Positions 26,146 through 35,372 are shown, counted from the first letter of the stretch. The stretch: DNA of 64,000 nucleotides from Brevibacterium sp. S111 (GCF_004745075.1 NZ_RHFH01000003.1:62001-126000); one strand, 5' to 3'. The notes: generated by a model from the sequence alone, not told the origin. Made by a program: numbers and translations.

Positions 26146-26874
26146 TCAGGGATGCCGACCCGGTCCAGCAGCGTCGTGAACAGCAGAGTGGTGGCGTTCG
26201 AGCCAGACGATGTCACGCCCGAACGACCAGCTCAGCGCCGTCACAGCAGCACCCGCACAGGCGAAGCCGAACCATGGATGGGCCTGCGCCGGGGGAGAGC
26301 CCGCTGCGATGAGCAGAATGCCCTGCGCCGCTGCCACGACCTTGCGCATCCGCGAATACGGAAGCTTCTGCTGCCATTGCGTGCGCACGGCAGTGATCGC
26401 AGTGAACACGTAGTAGTACAGTCCCGGCAGCACCGTCCACACACCCCACAGCGGGATGAGGGCGAGGGAGAAGAGGAGGACGAACAGGGCATCGACGGTC
26501 TCATCGAAGGCCGCTCCCGCCTCGGTGGCCCGGGTGCGGCGGGCGATGTACCCGTCGAGGGCGTCGAGCGCCAGCGCCGCGGACCCGACGGCCACAGCAG
26601 ACCAGCTCAAGCCGGGACCATCGGTGAGGAGCAGAGAGACGCAGACGACGGCGAGTCCCAAGCGCGTGGCCGTGACCGCGTCGGCGGGGGTCCACGGCGC
26701 ACCGCGGCGCAGGCGGGCGACGCCGCCGATGGCCAGGACCGCCAGTGCCGCAAGTCCGCAGAGCAGAGACGGCTCGATGAGTGCGGCGACGATCACCGAG
26801 GCGGCCAGCAGCGACCACGGCAGAGGACCGTCCACGACGGCATCGGCACCGGTCGTCGTCCGTGTCCGCAGCAC
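26146..26874 (-). CDS. CDP-alcohol phosphatidyltransferase family protein
   Basis: A 242-aa membrane enzyme with about six helices. The CDP-alcohol phosphotransferase motif is complete: Asp104-x2-Asp107-Gly-x2-Ala-Arg, then Gly120-x3-Asp124-x3-Asp128. Family reaction: transfer of a phospholipid or phospho-alcohol unit from a CDP-activated donor to an alcohol. It starts at GTG 26874 and is 31 bases upstream of the cyclohydrolase-reductase gene on the same strand. Context suggests it attaches or makes a lipid head group for the pathway; the acceptor is unknown. Confidence 0.87.
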   Translation of the reverse strand: MLRTRTTTGADAVVDGPLPWSLLAASVIVAALIEPSLLCGLAALAVLAIGGVARLRRGAPWTPADAVTATRLGLAVVCVSLLLTDGPGLSWSAVAVGSAALALDALDGYIARRTRATEAGAAFDETVDALFVLLFSLALIPLWGVWTVLPGLYYYVFTAITAVRTQWQQKLPYSRMRKVVAAAQGILLIAAGSPPAQAHPWFGFACAGAAVTALSWSFGRDIVWLERHHSAVHDAAGPGRHP

Positions 26875-27179
26875 CGTCGTCCCCGTTCTCGTCTGGCGTT
26901 CGCCCGTCGGTTCGACCCAGACACTGCGGTCGCAGATTGCGATCGCCCGGGCAGGCTGTCCGTTCTCACCCTAGACGATGGGATGACCCGAATCGGCGCT
27001 GCCGAAACGATTGCCGGAGGAGACCGGACCGGTCATTCGCCGGTCACGGCTCAGACACACGACGATCACTGTCGAATGCGACACGGCGTGTTGCCGAAGA
27101 GGGGCTGGGCAAGCGTGCTGTGCCGTGTCAGGATGGACGAACCTCGAATGAGGTGTTTCAACAGAACTAGGAGCTCATC
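26875..27179. other. intergenic region, 305 bp, no gene seen
   Basis: Lies between the divergent phosphatidyltransferase and small membrane protein. I find no credible coding frame, RNA gene or strong hairpin. It must hold both promoters; the AGGAG before 27180 is the only element I can assign. Confidence 0.5.
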
Positions 27180-27323
27180 ATGGCTTTCATCCTCTGGATC
27201 ATCGCAGCGATCCTCGTCATCTCCGGCATCTTCGCGATCTTCCGCAAACAGCTGCTGTGGGGCATCGTCCTCATCGTCGTCGGCTGCCTCGTCGGCCCCG
27301 GCGGAGTCAGCGTCTTCACCTGA
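27180..27323 (+). CDS. 47-aa membrane protein with C-terminal GPGG motif
   Basis: Small protein starting MAFILWIIAAILVISG, with two hydrophobic segments separated by FRKQLLW and ending GPGGVSVFT. CTAGGAG lies six bases before the ATG. Short actinobacterial membrane proteins with a GPGG(x)S(x)F tail are a recurrent type, known to me only as uncharacterised. It is about 100 bases upstream of the formylglycine-generating enzyme and possibly co-transcribed. Function unknown. Confidence 0.72.
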   Translation: MAFILWIIAAILVISGIFAIFRKQLLWGIVLIVVGCLVGPGGVSVFT

Positions 27324-27423
27324 GTCGCACACGTCGGACTGTCCCCGGCACCGACTGAAGTCATAGGGTGATCCCAGAACCTGCACCATGTCGGCAGGAC
27401 CAGAGCGAAAGGGGCACTCACAC

Positions 27424-28557
27424 GTGACGAAGAGCGGAGACCCGCAGGCGGCCGGGGACCGGGTCATCACCCGGGACCCCAGTGCTGCCGAGGAATCGAA
27501 CGGGGCCGGGGAGCCGAGCGGGCACGCATGCTGTGCCCCAGCCGCCACCCGTCGCGTCCCCGGCACGAACGCCGAGGCGACCGCTCCGTCCGACACAGAT
27601 GTGGACTCCGCGGCCCGCCATGAGGAGCCCGCACCGGGCGAGGCCCTCGGTGAAATTCGGGGCAGCACCCCAGCTGCGTTCGCCGGGTTCGCCTTCGATT
27701 TCGTCAGCGCCGGAGGCGACTTCGACATGGGGGACCCCTACGGCGACGGCCACCCGGCAGACGGGGAGGGCCCGCGCCACAGGGTGAGTCTCAGCGCATT
27801 CGCCATCGCCACGACGAGCGTGACGAACGACGATTTCGCCAGGTTCGTCGCCGACACCGGATTCACCACCACAGCTGAGCGTCTGGGCACCTCGGCCGTG
27901 TTCGCGATGCTGCTCGAATCGAACCCGCAGGCACACAGCCACGTTCTCGGACAGGCCCCGGGCGTGCCCTGGTGGGTCGAAGTCTCCGGAGCGCACTGGG
28001 CGGCACCCGAGGGCCCCGGATCATCGATCGAGGGCCGTGGTGATCATCCCGTCGTCCAGATCAGCTGGGACGACGCACAAGCGTACTGCGCCTGGTCGGA
28101 GACTCGACTGCCGACCGAGGCCGAATGGGAATGCGCCGCCCGCGGCGGACTCAAGGGCCGACGCTACCCCTGGGGAAACCGTCTGCTCGTGGACGGACAG
28201 TGGAACTGCAACATCTGGCAGGGTGATTTCCCCCGCACGAACACCCTCGACGACGGGTTCATCGGCACTGCTCCGGCCCGCCATTACGAACCCAACGGGC
28301 TGGGCGTATTCAACACCGTCGGCAACGTCTGGGAATGGTGTGCCGACTGGTTCGAACGCGACTACTATCGGCGCTCGCCCCAGACCGATCCCCAAGGTCC
28401 CGAGACGGGGGAGAAGCGGGTCATGCGCGGAGGCTCGTTCCTCTGCCACGACTCATACTGCAACCGCTACCGAGTCGCAGCGAGGTCATCGAACACCCCG
28501 GACTCCTCGGCCTCGAACATCGGGTTCCGGGTGGTGCGCGACATCGATTCGGTCTGA
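27424..28557 (+). CDS. formylglycine-generating enzyme (SUMF1/FGE)
   Basis: A 377-aa aerobic FGE. The full catalytic signature GGSFLCHDSYCNRYR is present with Cys341 and Cys346 (C-x4-C), the copper-binding pair of true FGEs, unlike many SUMF1 relatives that lack it. The core begins near residue 85 (AFDFVSAGGDFDMG) and includes WDDAQAYC and LPTEAEWE. The N-terminus carries a HACCAP segment in a disordered tail. GTG 27424 with AAAGGGG upstream is preferred to ATG 27388. Role by family: oxidation of Cys in CxPxR of sulfatases to formylglycine. No sulfatase is in the window. Confidence 0.9.
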   Translation: MTKSGDPQAAGDRVITRDPSAAEESNGAGEPSGHACCAPAATRRVPGTNAEATAPSDTDVDSAARHEEPAPGEALGEIRGSTPAAFAGFAFDFVSAGGDFDMGDPYGDGHPADGEGPRHRVSLSAFAIATTSVTNDDFARFVADTGFTTTAERLGTSAVFAMLLESNPQAHSHVLGQAPGVPWWVEVSGAHWAAPEGPGSSIEGRGDHPVVQISWDDAQAYCAWSETRLPTEAEWECAARGGLKGRRYPWGNRLLVDGQWNCNIWQGDFPRTNTLDDGFIGTAPARHYEPNGLGVFNTVGNVWEWCADWFERDYYRRSPQTDPQGPETGEKRVMRGGSFLCHDSYCNRYRVAARSSNTPDSSASNIGFRVVRDIDSV

Positions 28558-28687
28558 GCGCCCGGCATCGGCACAAGCTGAGCGGCGAACAACGCCCCCT
28601 GCCGCCGGGCACCGGCTTCGGTCCCTCCCAGGCAGTAGGAACGACCTCGGCGACGGCCGCGGGAGTGCGCCCGATAGACTGCAGGCC

Positions 28688-30193
28688 ATGTCGAGAATCA
28701 CCTGCCCCGAACTGAGCACGAAGACCGTCCCCGCTGAGACCGCCGCCCGTCATATCGACAACGGCCAGCGCGTGGCGATGAGCGGATTCACCGGTTCGGG
28801 CTATCCGAAGGCGGTGCCCGCAGCGGTGGCCGACCGGGCACGTGCCGCGCATGAACGCGGAGACGACTTCAGGATCGAACTGTGGACGGGCGCCTCGACG
28901 GCCCCGGAGCTCGACGGAGTGCTCGCCGAGGCGCAGGCGGTGAGCAAACGACTGCCCTTCCAGTCCGATCCGGCCATGCGTGCGGCGATCAACTCCGGTG
29001 ACACGGCCTATGTCGACACCCATCTCAGCCACTCCGCCCAGCAGGCCTGGTTCGGGTTCTACGGCAACCTCGATGTCGCGGTCGTCGAAGTCGCGGCGAT
29101 TCTGCCCAACGGAATGCTCGTGCCCGGCAGCTCCGTGGGCAATTCGAAGACCTGGCTCGACCTGGCCGACAAAGTCATCCTCGAAGTCAACGACTGGCAT
29201 CCACGCGGATACGAAGGCTTCCACGACGTCTACTACGGCACCCGCCGCCCGCCCGAGCGGCTGCCCATCCAGCTGCTCGAGCCCATGCAGCGCATCGGCG
29301 ACCCGTACCTGCGCGTCGACCCGGCAAAGGTCGTCGCCGTCGTCGAGACGAATGCGCCCGACCGCAACCTGCCCTTCAAACCCGCGGACGAGGATTCGAA
29401 GGCGATCGCCAGCCATCTTGTGGACTTCCTCCGCCATGAGATCGCCGCTGACCGACTGCCGCCGGAGCTGCTGCCGCTGCAGTCGGGAGTGGGCAATGTC
29501 GCCAATGCTGTGATGGGCAACCTCGCCGACAGCGAATTCGAGGGTCTGACCGCCTATACCGAGGTCATTCAGGATGGAATGCTCGACCTCATCGACAGCG
29601 GCAGACTCGCCTCGGTATCGGCGACGGCGTTCTCCCTGTCCGCCGAGCGAGCCGCGGAATTCAACGAGAAGATCGAATCGTACAAGGGGCGCATCCTCCT
29701 GCGCACCCAGGAGATGTCGAATCATCCCGAAGCCATCCGCCGCCTCGGCATCATCGCGATCAACGGGATGGTCGAAGCCGACATCTACGGCAACGTGAAC
29801 TCCACACACGTGAGCGGTTCGTCGATCATCAACGGCATCGGCGGGTCCGGCGACTTCGCCCGCAACGCCTACCTCAACTTCTTCGTGTCGAACTCCCAAG
29901 CCAAGGGCGGGGCGATCACCGCGATCGTGCCGTTCGCCAGCCACATCGACCACACCGAACACGACACTCAGATCCTCGTGACCGAACAGGGGCTGGCGGA
30001 TCTGCGCGGGCTTCCACCGGTCGCACGGGCGCGCAGGATCATCGACAGCTGCGCCCACCCGGATTATCGTGACCGGCTCACCGACTACCTCGATCGGGCG
30101 ATCGTCGCGAACCCGACGGGGCGGCACACTCCGCATATCCTCGGCGAGGCTCTGTCCTGGCACGAGAAGTTCCAGACGAGCGGGCACATGTAG
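28688..30193 (+). CDS. acetyl-CoA hydrolase/transferase family protein
   Basis: A 501-aa class I CoA-transferase, the size of acetyl-CoA hydrolase and succinyl-CoA:acetate CoA-transferase. Visible landmarks: SGFTGSGYPKAVP near the N-terminus, LPLQSGVGNVANAV, VSGSSIINGIGGSGDFARNA, and the late VTEQGLADLRGL block. Expected role: moving CoA between acetate, succinate or propionate in carboxylic-acid metabolism. TAGACT ends seven bases before ATG 28688 and no ribosome-binding site is seen, so probably leaderless. The convergent gene is a dicarboxylate carrier, which fits acid metabolism. Confidence 0.9.
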   Translation: MSRITCPELSTKTVPAETAARHIDNGQRVAMSGFTGSGYPKAVPAAVADRARAAHERGDDFRIELWTGASTAPELDGVLAEAQAVSKRLPFQSDPAMRAAINSGDTAYVDTHLSHSAQQAWFGFYGNLDVAVVEVAAILPNGMLVPGSSVGNSKTWLDLADKVILEVNDWHPRGYEGFHDVYYGTRRPPERLPIQLLEPMQRIGDPYLRVDPAKVVAVVETNAPDRNLPFKPADEDSKAIASHLVDFLRHEIAADRLPPELLPLQSGVGNVANAVMGNLADSEFEGLTAYTEVIQDGMLDLIDSGRLASVSATAFSLSAERAAEFNEKIESYKGRILLRTQEMSNHPEAIRRLGIIAINGMVEADIYGNVNSTHVSGSSIINGIGGSGDFARNAYLNFFVSNSQAKGGAITAIVPFASHIDHTEHDTQILVTEQGLADLRGLPPVARARRIIDSCAHPDYRDRLTDYLDRAIVANPTGRHTPHILGEALSWHEKFQTSGHM

Positions 30194-30200
30194 GCCGGCG

Positions 30201-30229
30201 TATCGGTCCCCTCCGACGAGGGGCCGATA
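30201..30229. terminator. bidirectional terminator hairpin
   Basis: TATCGGTCCCCT pairs with AGGGGCCGATA (one bulged base, six-base loop), between the convergent CoA-transferase and carrier genes; the right arm abuts the carrier's stop codon. Confidence 0.75.
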
Positions 30230-31501
30230 TCAGCTGCCGATCGCCGTCGGCACGGCTGCGACTGCCCACGCCAGACCGGGCCCGATGAGGCACATGAGTC
30301 CGGCGTAGCCGATCATCTGCTTGTAGTAGTGGTCGCGAATGCTCGAATGGACGTTGGCCAGCAGCATCGCGCCGTTCGTGGAGAACGGGCTGATGTCGAC
30401 GATCGTTGCGGAAATCGCAAGAGCCGCGACAAAACCGCCGACGTGGACCTCGCCTGATTCCAGAAACGGCACAGCAAGGGCAATGACGACCCCGATGATG
30501 GCCAGAGACGAAGCCAGGGCCGAAATCAGGCCCGACATATAGAACAGGAGCAGTGCCGCCAGGAGCGGCACGCCGATCGCCGAAATGCCAGCGGACACCC
30601 ATTCGACGGTGCCGGCCTCCTGCAGCACTTCGATATAGGTGAGCACACCGCAGATGAGAATGACGATCGGCCAGGACACTCGCGTCATCGCGGCTTTGCC
30701 TGCGGCCGGATCGATGGCAGCGAGTGCAATCGAGATCGTGATCGTCACGAGTCCGACGTCCCAGCCGAAGACGATCACGGCCAGAGCCATCGCGGTGAGC
30801 CCGATCAGCGTCGGAATCTGGGAACGTGTCAGTCGGGTGGTCGGATCGACAACCGTCTGCGCGGTGGAATCAGCCTGGTTCAGGGCGTCGTCTGCCTCCG
30901 CGCGCAATCCCGGCCTGCGCCGGAGGACGAGGAAGACGACCACGGCAAAGGCGACGTTGAAAGCCAGTGGGGCAAGGAACAAGGACAGCGGTGTGGCAGT
31001 GAGCCCGTTCTTCGCCAGATAGTCGTTGATGAAAATGCCGTAGACGCTGATCGGGGAGAAGGCCCCTGCCAATGCCCCATGCACGACGAGCAGACCGACC
31101 ATGAACTGATTGATCCGATGCCGGCGTGCGAAGGACAGCGCCAAAGGAGCAATGATGGCTACGGCGAAGAGCGCCCCGAGGGAGATGAGGATCGCAGTGA
31201 GCGCGAAGAAGATCCACGGCATGAAACCGACGCGCCCACCGACGAGCTTCACACACCAGTGAACGATCACTTCGATGGCTCCATTGTTCTGCGCGAAGCC
31301 GAAGAGGTAGGTCAAGCCCACGAGGGTGAGAAACAGGTCGACGGGAAAACCGGCAAGGAATTCCTCAGGGGCCTGATGCAGGACGAGGCCGCCGACTCCA
31401 GCCGCTGCGATGAATCCGAGGAAGCCCATATTGATGTCCCTCCACGTTCCGATGACGAACATCAATCCGAGGACGACCACGCAGATCAGTTCTGGACTCA
31501 T
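30230..31501 (-). CDS. SLC13/MatC-like dicarboxylate carrier
   Basis: A 423-aa permease with about eleven hydrophobic helices and inverted-repeat topology of the ion-transporter superfamily. The N-terminal half (PELICVVVLGLMFVIGTWRD, GFIAAAGVGGLVL) resembles the MatC malonate-carrier N-domain; the SGLISALASS and DISPFSTNGAM segments are the usual substrate/cation loops. Likely cargo: malonate, succinate or another small acid. GAAGGAG precedes the ATG, so this message has a normal leader. Monocistronic; convergent with the CoA-transferase. Confidence 0.85.
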   Translation of the reverse strand: MSPELICVVVLGLMFVIGTWRDINMGFLGFIAAAGVGGLVLHQAPEEFLAGFPVDLFLTLVGLTYLFGFAQNNGAIEVIVHWCVKLVGGRVGFMPWIFFALTAILISLGALFAVAIIAPLALSFARRHRINQFMVGLLVVHGALAGAFSPISVYGIFINDYLAKNGLTATPLSLFLAPLAFNVAFAVVVFLVLRRRPGLRAEADDALNQADSTAQTVVDPTTRLTRSQIPTLIGLTAMALAVIVFGWDVGLVTITISIALAAIDPAAGKAAMTRVSWPIVILICGVLTYIEVLQEAGTVEWVSAGISAIGVPLLAALLLFYMSGLISALASSLAIIGVVIALAVPFLESGEVHVGGFVAALAISATIVDISPFSTNGAMLLANVHSSIRDHYYKQMIGYAGLMCLIGPGLAWAVAAVPTAIGS

Positions 31502-31813
31502 AGACTCAGCTTCTCCTTCGATCTTCAGCCGGCGAGGGCCGTCCGTCGCCGGGCACCCGGCTCAAATTAGTACATGTCACCTGGCGCGAACATCCATATT
31601 CGCCATGTGAACTCATCACGCCAGCTCGGAGGCGGTGCTGCAGCTTTTGAATCACCACTGTGGACAATCAGGAGCCGAATTCATACACGACGGATAGTGC
31701 GGTCGATCACAAACTCGTTAGTGTGGCAGTCAGCCTCATCCGAACGTGCGTGAGACCCACCGGATCCGCGCGCTGTCCACTGTCCCTCCGCCTGCGAAAG
31801 GTCGCCGTCGACC
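31502..31813. other. divergent promoter region, 312 bp
   Basis: No gene seen. It separates the MatC-like carrier from the small ORF/NCS1 permease. A weak spaced inverted repeat (TCACctGGCG ... CGCCatGTGA) lies around 31576-31610. I could not place promoters with confidence. Confidence 0.4.
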
Positions 31814-31930
31814 ATGAACGAATCCACACCGGCCTGCGCCGACCGCCGGGACCATGGCCACACAGAACCTCACGAGCACGATGTGCTCACGACGGTCTCG
31901 GCCACCGGCACCGAGGAGGCTGCACAGTGA
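31814..31930 (+). CDS. 38-aa ORF coupled to NCS1 permease
   Basis: A 38-residue frame (MNESTPACADRRDHGH... to TEEAAQ) with a His-rich middle (DHGHTEPHEH). Its TGA overlaps the GTG start of the permease (GTGA at 31927-31930). Either it is a coupled leader peptide or it is the true N-terminus of the permease cut off by a one-base deletion. AAAGG lies 12 bases upstream, a poor spacing. Hence low confidence as a separate gene. Confidence 0.4.
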   Translation: MNESTPACADRRDHGHTEPHEHDVLTTVSATGTEEAAQ

Positions 31931-33293
31931 GCTGGTACCGCCGACTCGAGAACCGCCTGGAGACCGGGCAGGATTCCGGTGTCATCCGCGGCACCCTGAG
32001 CGGGAGACGGATGTTCATGATCTGGCTGGCCGCGAACCTCGTCGTGACCACGATGCTCACCGGCACGCTGTTCGTCCCCGGCGTCGACTTCTCCACCGCG
32101 GTCGTCGTCATCGTCCTCGGCACGGTCCTCGGCACGATCGTGCTCACCCTCATCGGCAACATCGGCACCCGCACCGGGCTCGCCACTATGGCGATCACCC
32201 GCGGAGCCTTCGGCGCCAAGGGCAGCTATCTGCCGGTGGCGGCGAATGTCATCATCCTCATGGGGTGGAGCTGGGTGCAGGCCATGCTCGCTGGAATCAG
32301 CGTCGACTACGTCGTCGCTCAGACCACAGGATTCTCGAACCCGATCCTCTTCTCCGTCCTCTGTCAGGCGCTCGTCGTGGGCCTGGCGATCCTCGGGCAC
32401 GAAGGCATCGAGAAGGCCGAGCCCTGGTTCGCCCTCCTCATCCTCCTCGTCATGGCCTATGTGTTCGCTGTCGCGTTCACCGGCCATTCGACCGCAGAGT
32501 ATCTGCAGATCGAGAAGGACCCGGGCCTCGGCTTCACCCCGGTCCTCGCCCTGGACATCGTCATCTCCACCGCGATCTCATGGACCGTGCTCTCCGGCGA
32601 CCTCAACCGCTTGGCCGGCAGTCAGCGCTCGGGGATCGTCGGTTCGGGACTCGGCTACATCACCTCGACCGTGTTGGCAATGCTCCTCGGACTCACGGCC
32701 TTCACCTTCATCCTCATCGACGAGGGTGCGCCGGCACCCTTCGACCCCACGGCGCTCGCCGATGAGTTCGGATGGGCCCTGGCGATCGTCATCTTCCTGT
32801 CCGTGATGGCGACGAACACCATGGTGGTCTACGGAATGGTCAACTCCGTCGTCGGAGCGCAGCGCAGGACGAAGCTGAAGTTCCTGCCGGTGGCACTCAT
32901 CCTCGGCGCGATCTCGGTGATCGGGTCGACCTGGCTGGCGCTGCTCGACCAGTACACGGACTTCCTCACCATGATCGGCGCCTTCTTCGTCCCCGTGTTC
33001 GCGATCCTCATCGTCGACTACTACATCATCAAACGCGGGGTCTACACCCGGGACATCCTCCGCGACTCCGGGGACTCTACGCCTATGCCCGCGGAATCAA
33101 CTGGGTCGCCGTCGGCGTGTGGGGCATCGGCGCGTGCGTGTCCTACCTGCTCACCTACGTCTTTCCGAGTCCGATCGGGGCGACCATCCCATCGTTCTTC
33201 ATCTCGTTCCTCCTCTACCTCGGACTGTCATGGTCGAGTCGCGCCCGGTTCGCCGGCGCCGAGGCGGGACACCTGGCACGCATCAGCGGCTGA
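31927..33293 (+). pseudogene. NCS1-type nucleobase/cytosine permease, frameshifted
   Basis: Encodes about 450 residues of an NCS1 permease: MFMIWLAANLVVTTMLTG opens helix 1 and GWSWVQAMLAG helix 3. Near 33070-33073 the frame breaks: after YYIIKRGVYTRDILRDSG the original frame runs into non-membrane sequence and stops at 33342, while the next frame continues naturally as LYAYARGINWVAVGVWGIGA through two more helices to a stop at 33293. One extra G in the GGGG run would restore the full protein. So it is a recent frameshift or a sequencing error. Substrate class: cytosine, purines or allantoin. Confidence 0.82.
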
Positions 33294-33382
33294 GGTCCGC
33301 TGTTTGCTATTGTCTGTGACAAGAGCGCGCCAGGTTCGCTGATCACAGCAGTCGACCGGAAGCACGGAGGGAGCCGCTGCCT

Positions 33383-34645
33383 ATGGTCGTCAACCAAATG
33401 TTCGGTCGGTTCCTGCCCGCGAACCGCCGGCTCAACCCTGCGGCTCTGGGATGGATCGCCGTCGTCATCACCGCGATCGGCATGGTCGCCATCGAATCCT
33501 CGATCGCGGTCGGCATCTACGAAGCGCCCGTGGCCCTGGCCTTCGGCCTCAGCCTCATCCATGCCGGCACGATGCCGTTGTCGATGCTCCGTCCGCTCTT
33601 CGGGGCCATCCTCTCGTCCTTCGCCTGCGCCGCCCTGCCGCTGGTCGCGTCCCACATCTCCGGAGCTCCCTGGCCATGGATGGTGCCCGCGCTGATCACG
33701 CAGATCCTCGTCATCCTCATCATCGGTCTGCGCGCGCACTGGGGCATCGCTCTCTCCGCCGTGCTCGGCAGCATCGGCGCATCCGTCCTGGCTGTGGTGA
33801 TCGGGCGCTGGCTGTTTGGCCACGAATCCTCCGATTCCGCGATCATCAACATCATGATCTACGCCTGCATCGCAGGGGGAATCTACGTCGCGGCCGTGGT
33901 CGTTCAGCAGTGGAATCTCATCCGCTCCCAACTCCTGCAGGAGCAGGAGAACACGGCAGCAGAGCACTCGAAGCGCGTCACCATCGAGGAGAAGGCCCGG
34001 ATCGCCCGCGAGCTGCACGACATCGTCGCCCACAGCATGTCCATCATCAACATCCAAGCCTCCAGTGCACCATTCCGCCATCCCGGCATCGACGCGGACG
34101 TGACAAAGGAATTCGAAGACATCTCGACCTCGGCCCGTGCTGCGCTGACCGAGATGCGCGGTCTGCTCAGCGTGCTGCGCAATGATGATTCGACCCACGA
34201 GCTCGCCCCGCAGCCGAAACTCTCCGACGTCGAGGCCCTCGTCGACCATGCCCGTCACGCCGGGGTCCACGTATCCCTCGAACGCAGCGGAGAACCGGTC
34301 GAGGCTCAGCTGCGCGAAAGCACCGGACTCGCCGGTTATCGCATCATCCAAGAAGCGCTGAGCAACGCCATCCGGCACGCTCGGAACTCACACATCACCA
34401 TTCGCATCCGCAGCGGCGGCGGTGCGGTGCGGATATCGGTGACCAACACTCGGGGCGACGGTCCCAGCGAGGTCGCCCAGCACGAATCGCACCGCGGGCA
34501 GGGACTGGTGGGGATGCGCGAACGCGCCGGCTCCGTCGGCGGCGAGATCCGCAGCGGCGAAACCGGCACGGGCGGGTTCGAAGTGGAAGCGGTGCTGCCC
34601 CTGAGCCTGACCGAACCCCAATCGAAGAGAGACGAGCGCGCATGA
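33383..34645 (+). CDS. DesK-like HisKA_3 sensor histidine kinase
   Basis: A 420-aa kinase with six predicted membrane helices in residues 20-175, a short linker, phospho-acceptor block ARIARELHDIVAHSMSI and an ATPase core (ALSNAIRHA, GQGLVGMRERA). GGAGGGAG lies about eight bases before the ATG. The response regulator start overlaps its stop by ATGA, so they form one operon. Immediately downstream is a fatty-acid desaturase gene, an arrangement like des-desK-desR of Bacillus, where the kinase senses membrane thickness or order. Control of the desaturase by this pair is inference. Confidence 0.88.
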   Translation: MVVNQMFGRFLPANRRLNPAALGWIAVVITAIGMVAIESSIAVGIYEAPVALAFGLSLIHAGTMPLSMLRPLFGAILSSFACAALPLVASHISGAPWPWMVPALITQILVILIIGLRAHWGIALSAVLGSIGASVLAVVIGRWLFGHESSDSAIINIMIYACIAGGIYVAAVVVQQWNLIRSQLLQEQENTAAEHSKRVTIEEKARIARELHDIVAHSMSIINIQASSAPFRHPGIDADVTKEFEDISTSARAALTEMRGLLSVLRNDDSTHELAPQPKLSDVEALVDHARHAGVHVSLERSGEPVEAQLRESTGLAGYRIIQEALSNAIRHARNSHITIRIRSGGGAVRISVTNTRGDGPSEVAQHESHRGQGLVGMRERAGSVGGEIRSGETGTGGFEVEAVLPLSLTEPQSKRDERA

Positions 34646-35316
34646 TCCGCATCATCATCGCCGATGACCAGGCCATGGTCAGGGCGGGGTTCGCAGCGCT
34701 GCTCGACGCCCACCCCGACCTCGATGTCGTCGGCCAGGCCCAAGACGGTCGCGAATGCGTGGCGCTGGTTGCCGAGCAGCGGCCGGACATCGTCCTCATG
34801 GACGTGCGGATGCCGACGATGGACGGCATCGAAGCGACCCGGACGATCGTCGCGGATTCCCCGGCCACCTCGGCGACGGGACCGCGGATCATCATGCTCA
34901 CCACCTTCGACATCGACGACTACGTCTTCGATGCGATACGGGCCGGCGCCAGCGGATTCCTGCTCAAGGACGCTCCACCCGATGAACTCGCCGAGGCAGT
35001 CCGCATCGTCGCCTCCGGCGAGGGCCTGCTCGCCCCGAGCGTTACGAAACGGGTCATCGAACACTTCGCAACGATCCCACAGACGCCTCAGCCGCCGAAC
35101 CTCGCAGAACTGCCGGAGCTGACCGATCGCGAGCGGGAGATCCTCGTGCGTGTCGCCCGCGGGGAATCCAATACCGAGATCGCCGGTGCACTCGTCATCG
35201 CCGTGCAGACCGTGAAGACGCACGTCTCCCGCATCCTGTACAAACTCGACGCTCGCGACCGGGCCCAGGCCGTCATCGCAGCCTACGAATCAGGTCTCGT
35301 CGTTCCCGGCAGCTGA
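34642..35316 (+). CDS. NarL/LuxR-family response regulator, DesR-like context
   Basis: A 224-aa regulator: receiver domain with ADDQ, phospho-Asp in VLMDVRMPT, Thr in MLTTFD and Lys in LLKDAPP; C-terminal LuxR helix-turn-helix (LTDREREILVRVARGESNTEIA). Coupled by ATGA to the kinase gene. A 20-bp perfect palindrome 37 bases after its stop lies in the promoter region of the desaturase and could be its binding site (inference). Confidence 0.9.
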   Translation: MIRIIIADDQAMVRAGFAALLDAHPDLDVVGQAQDGRECVALVAEQRPDIVLMDVRMPTMDGIEATRTIVADSPATSATGPRIIMLTTFDIDDYVFDAIRAGASGFLLKDAPPDELAEAVRIVASGEGLLAPSVTKRVIEHFATIPQTPQPPNLAELPELTDREREILVRVARGESNTEIAGALVIAVQTVKTHVSRILYKLDARDRAQAVIAAYESGLVVPGS

Positions 35317-35352
35317 GTCCGAGTTCCGAGGTTCCACAGTCCCCTGCTGTCA

Positions 35353-35372
35353 CCCCCTACCCGGGTAGGGGG
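35353..35372. promoter_or_regulatory. 20-bp perfect palindrome, candidate activator site
   Basis: CCCCCTACCC/GGGTAGGGGG, with no loop, so an operator rather than a terminator. A further GTAGGG half-site at 35386-35391 lies 21 bases (two helical turns) after the GTAGGG at 35365. Both are upstream of the desaturase promoter (TGACGC 35392-35397, TATAGC 35415-35420). Confidence 0.6.
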
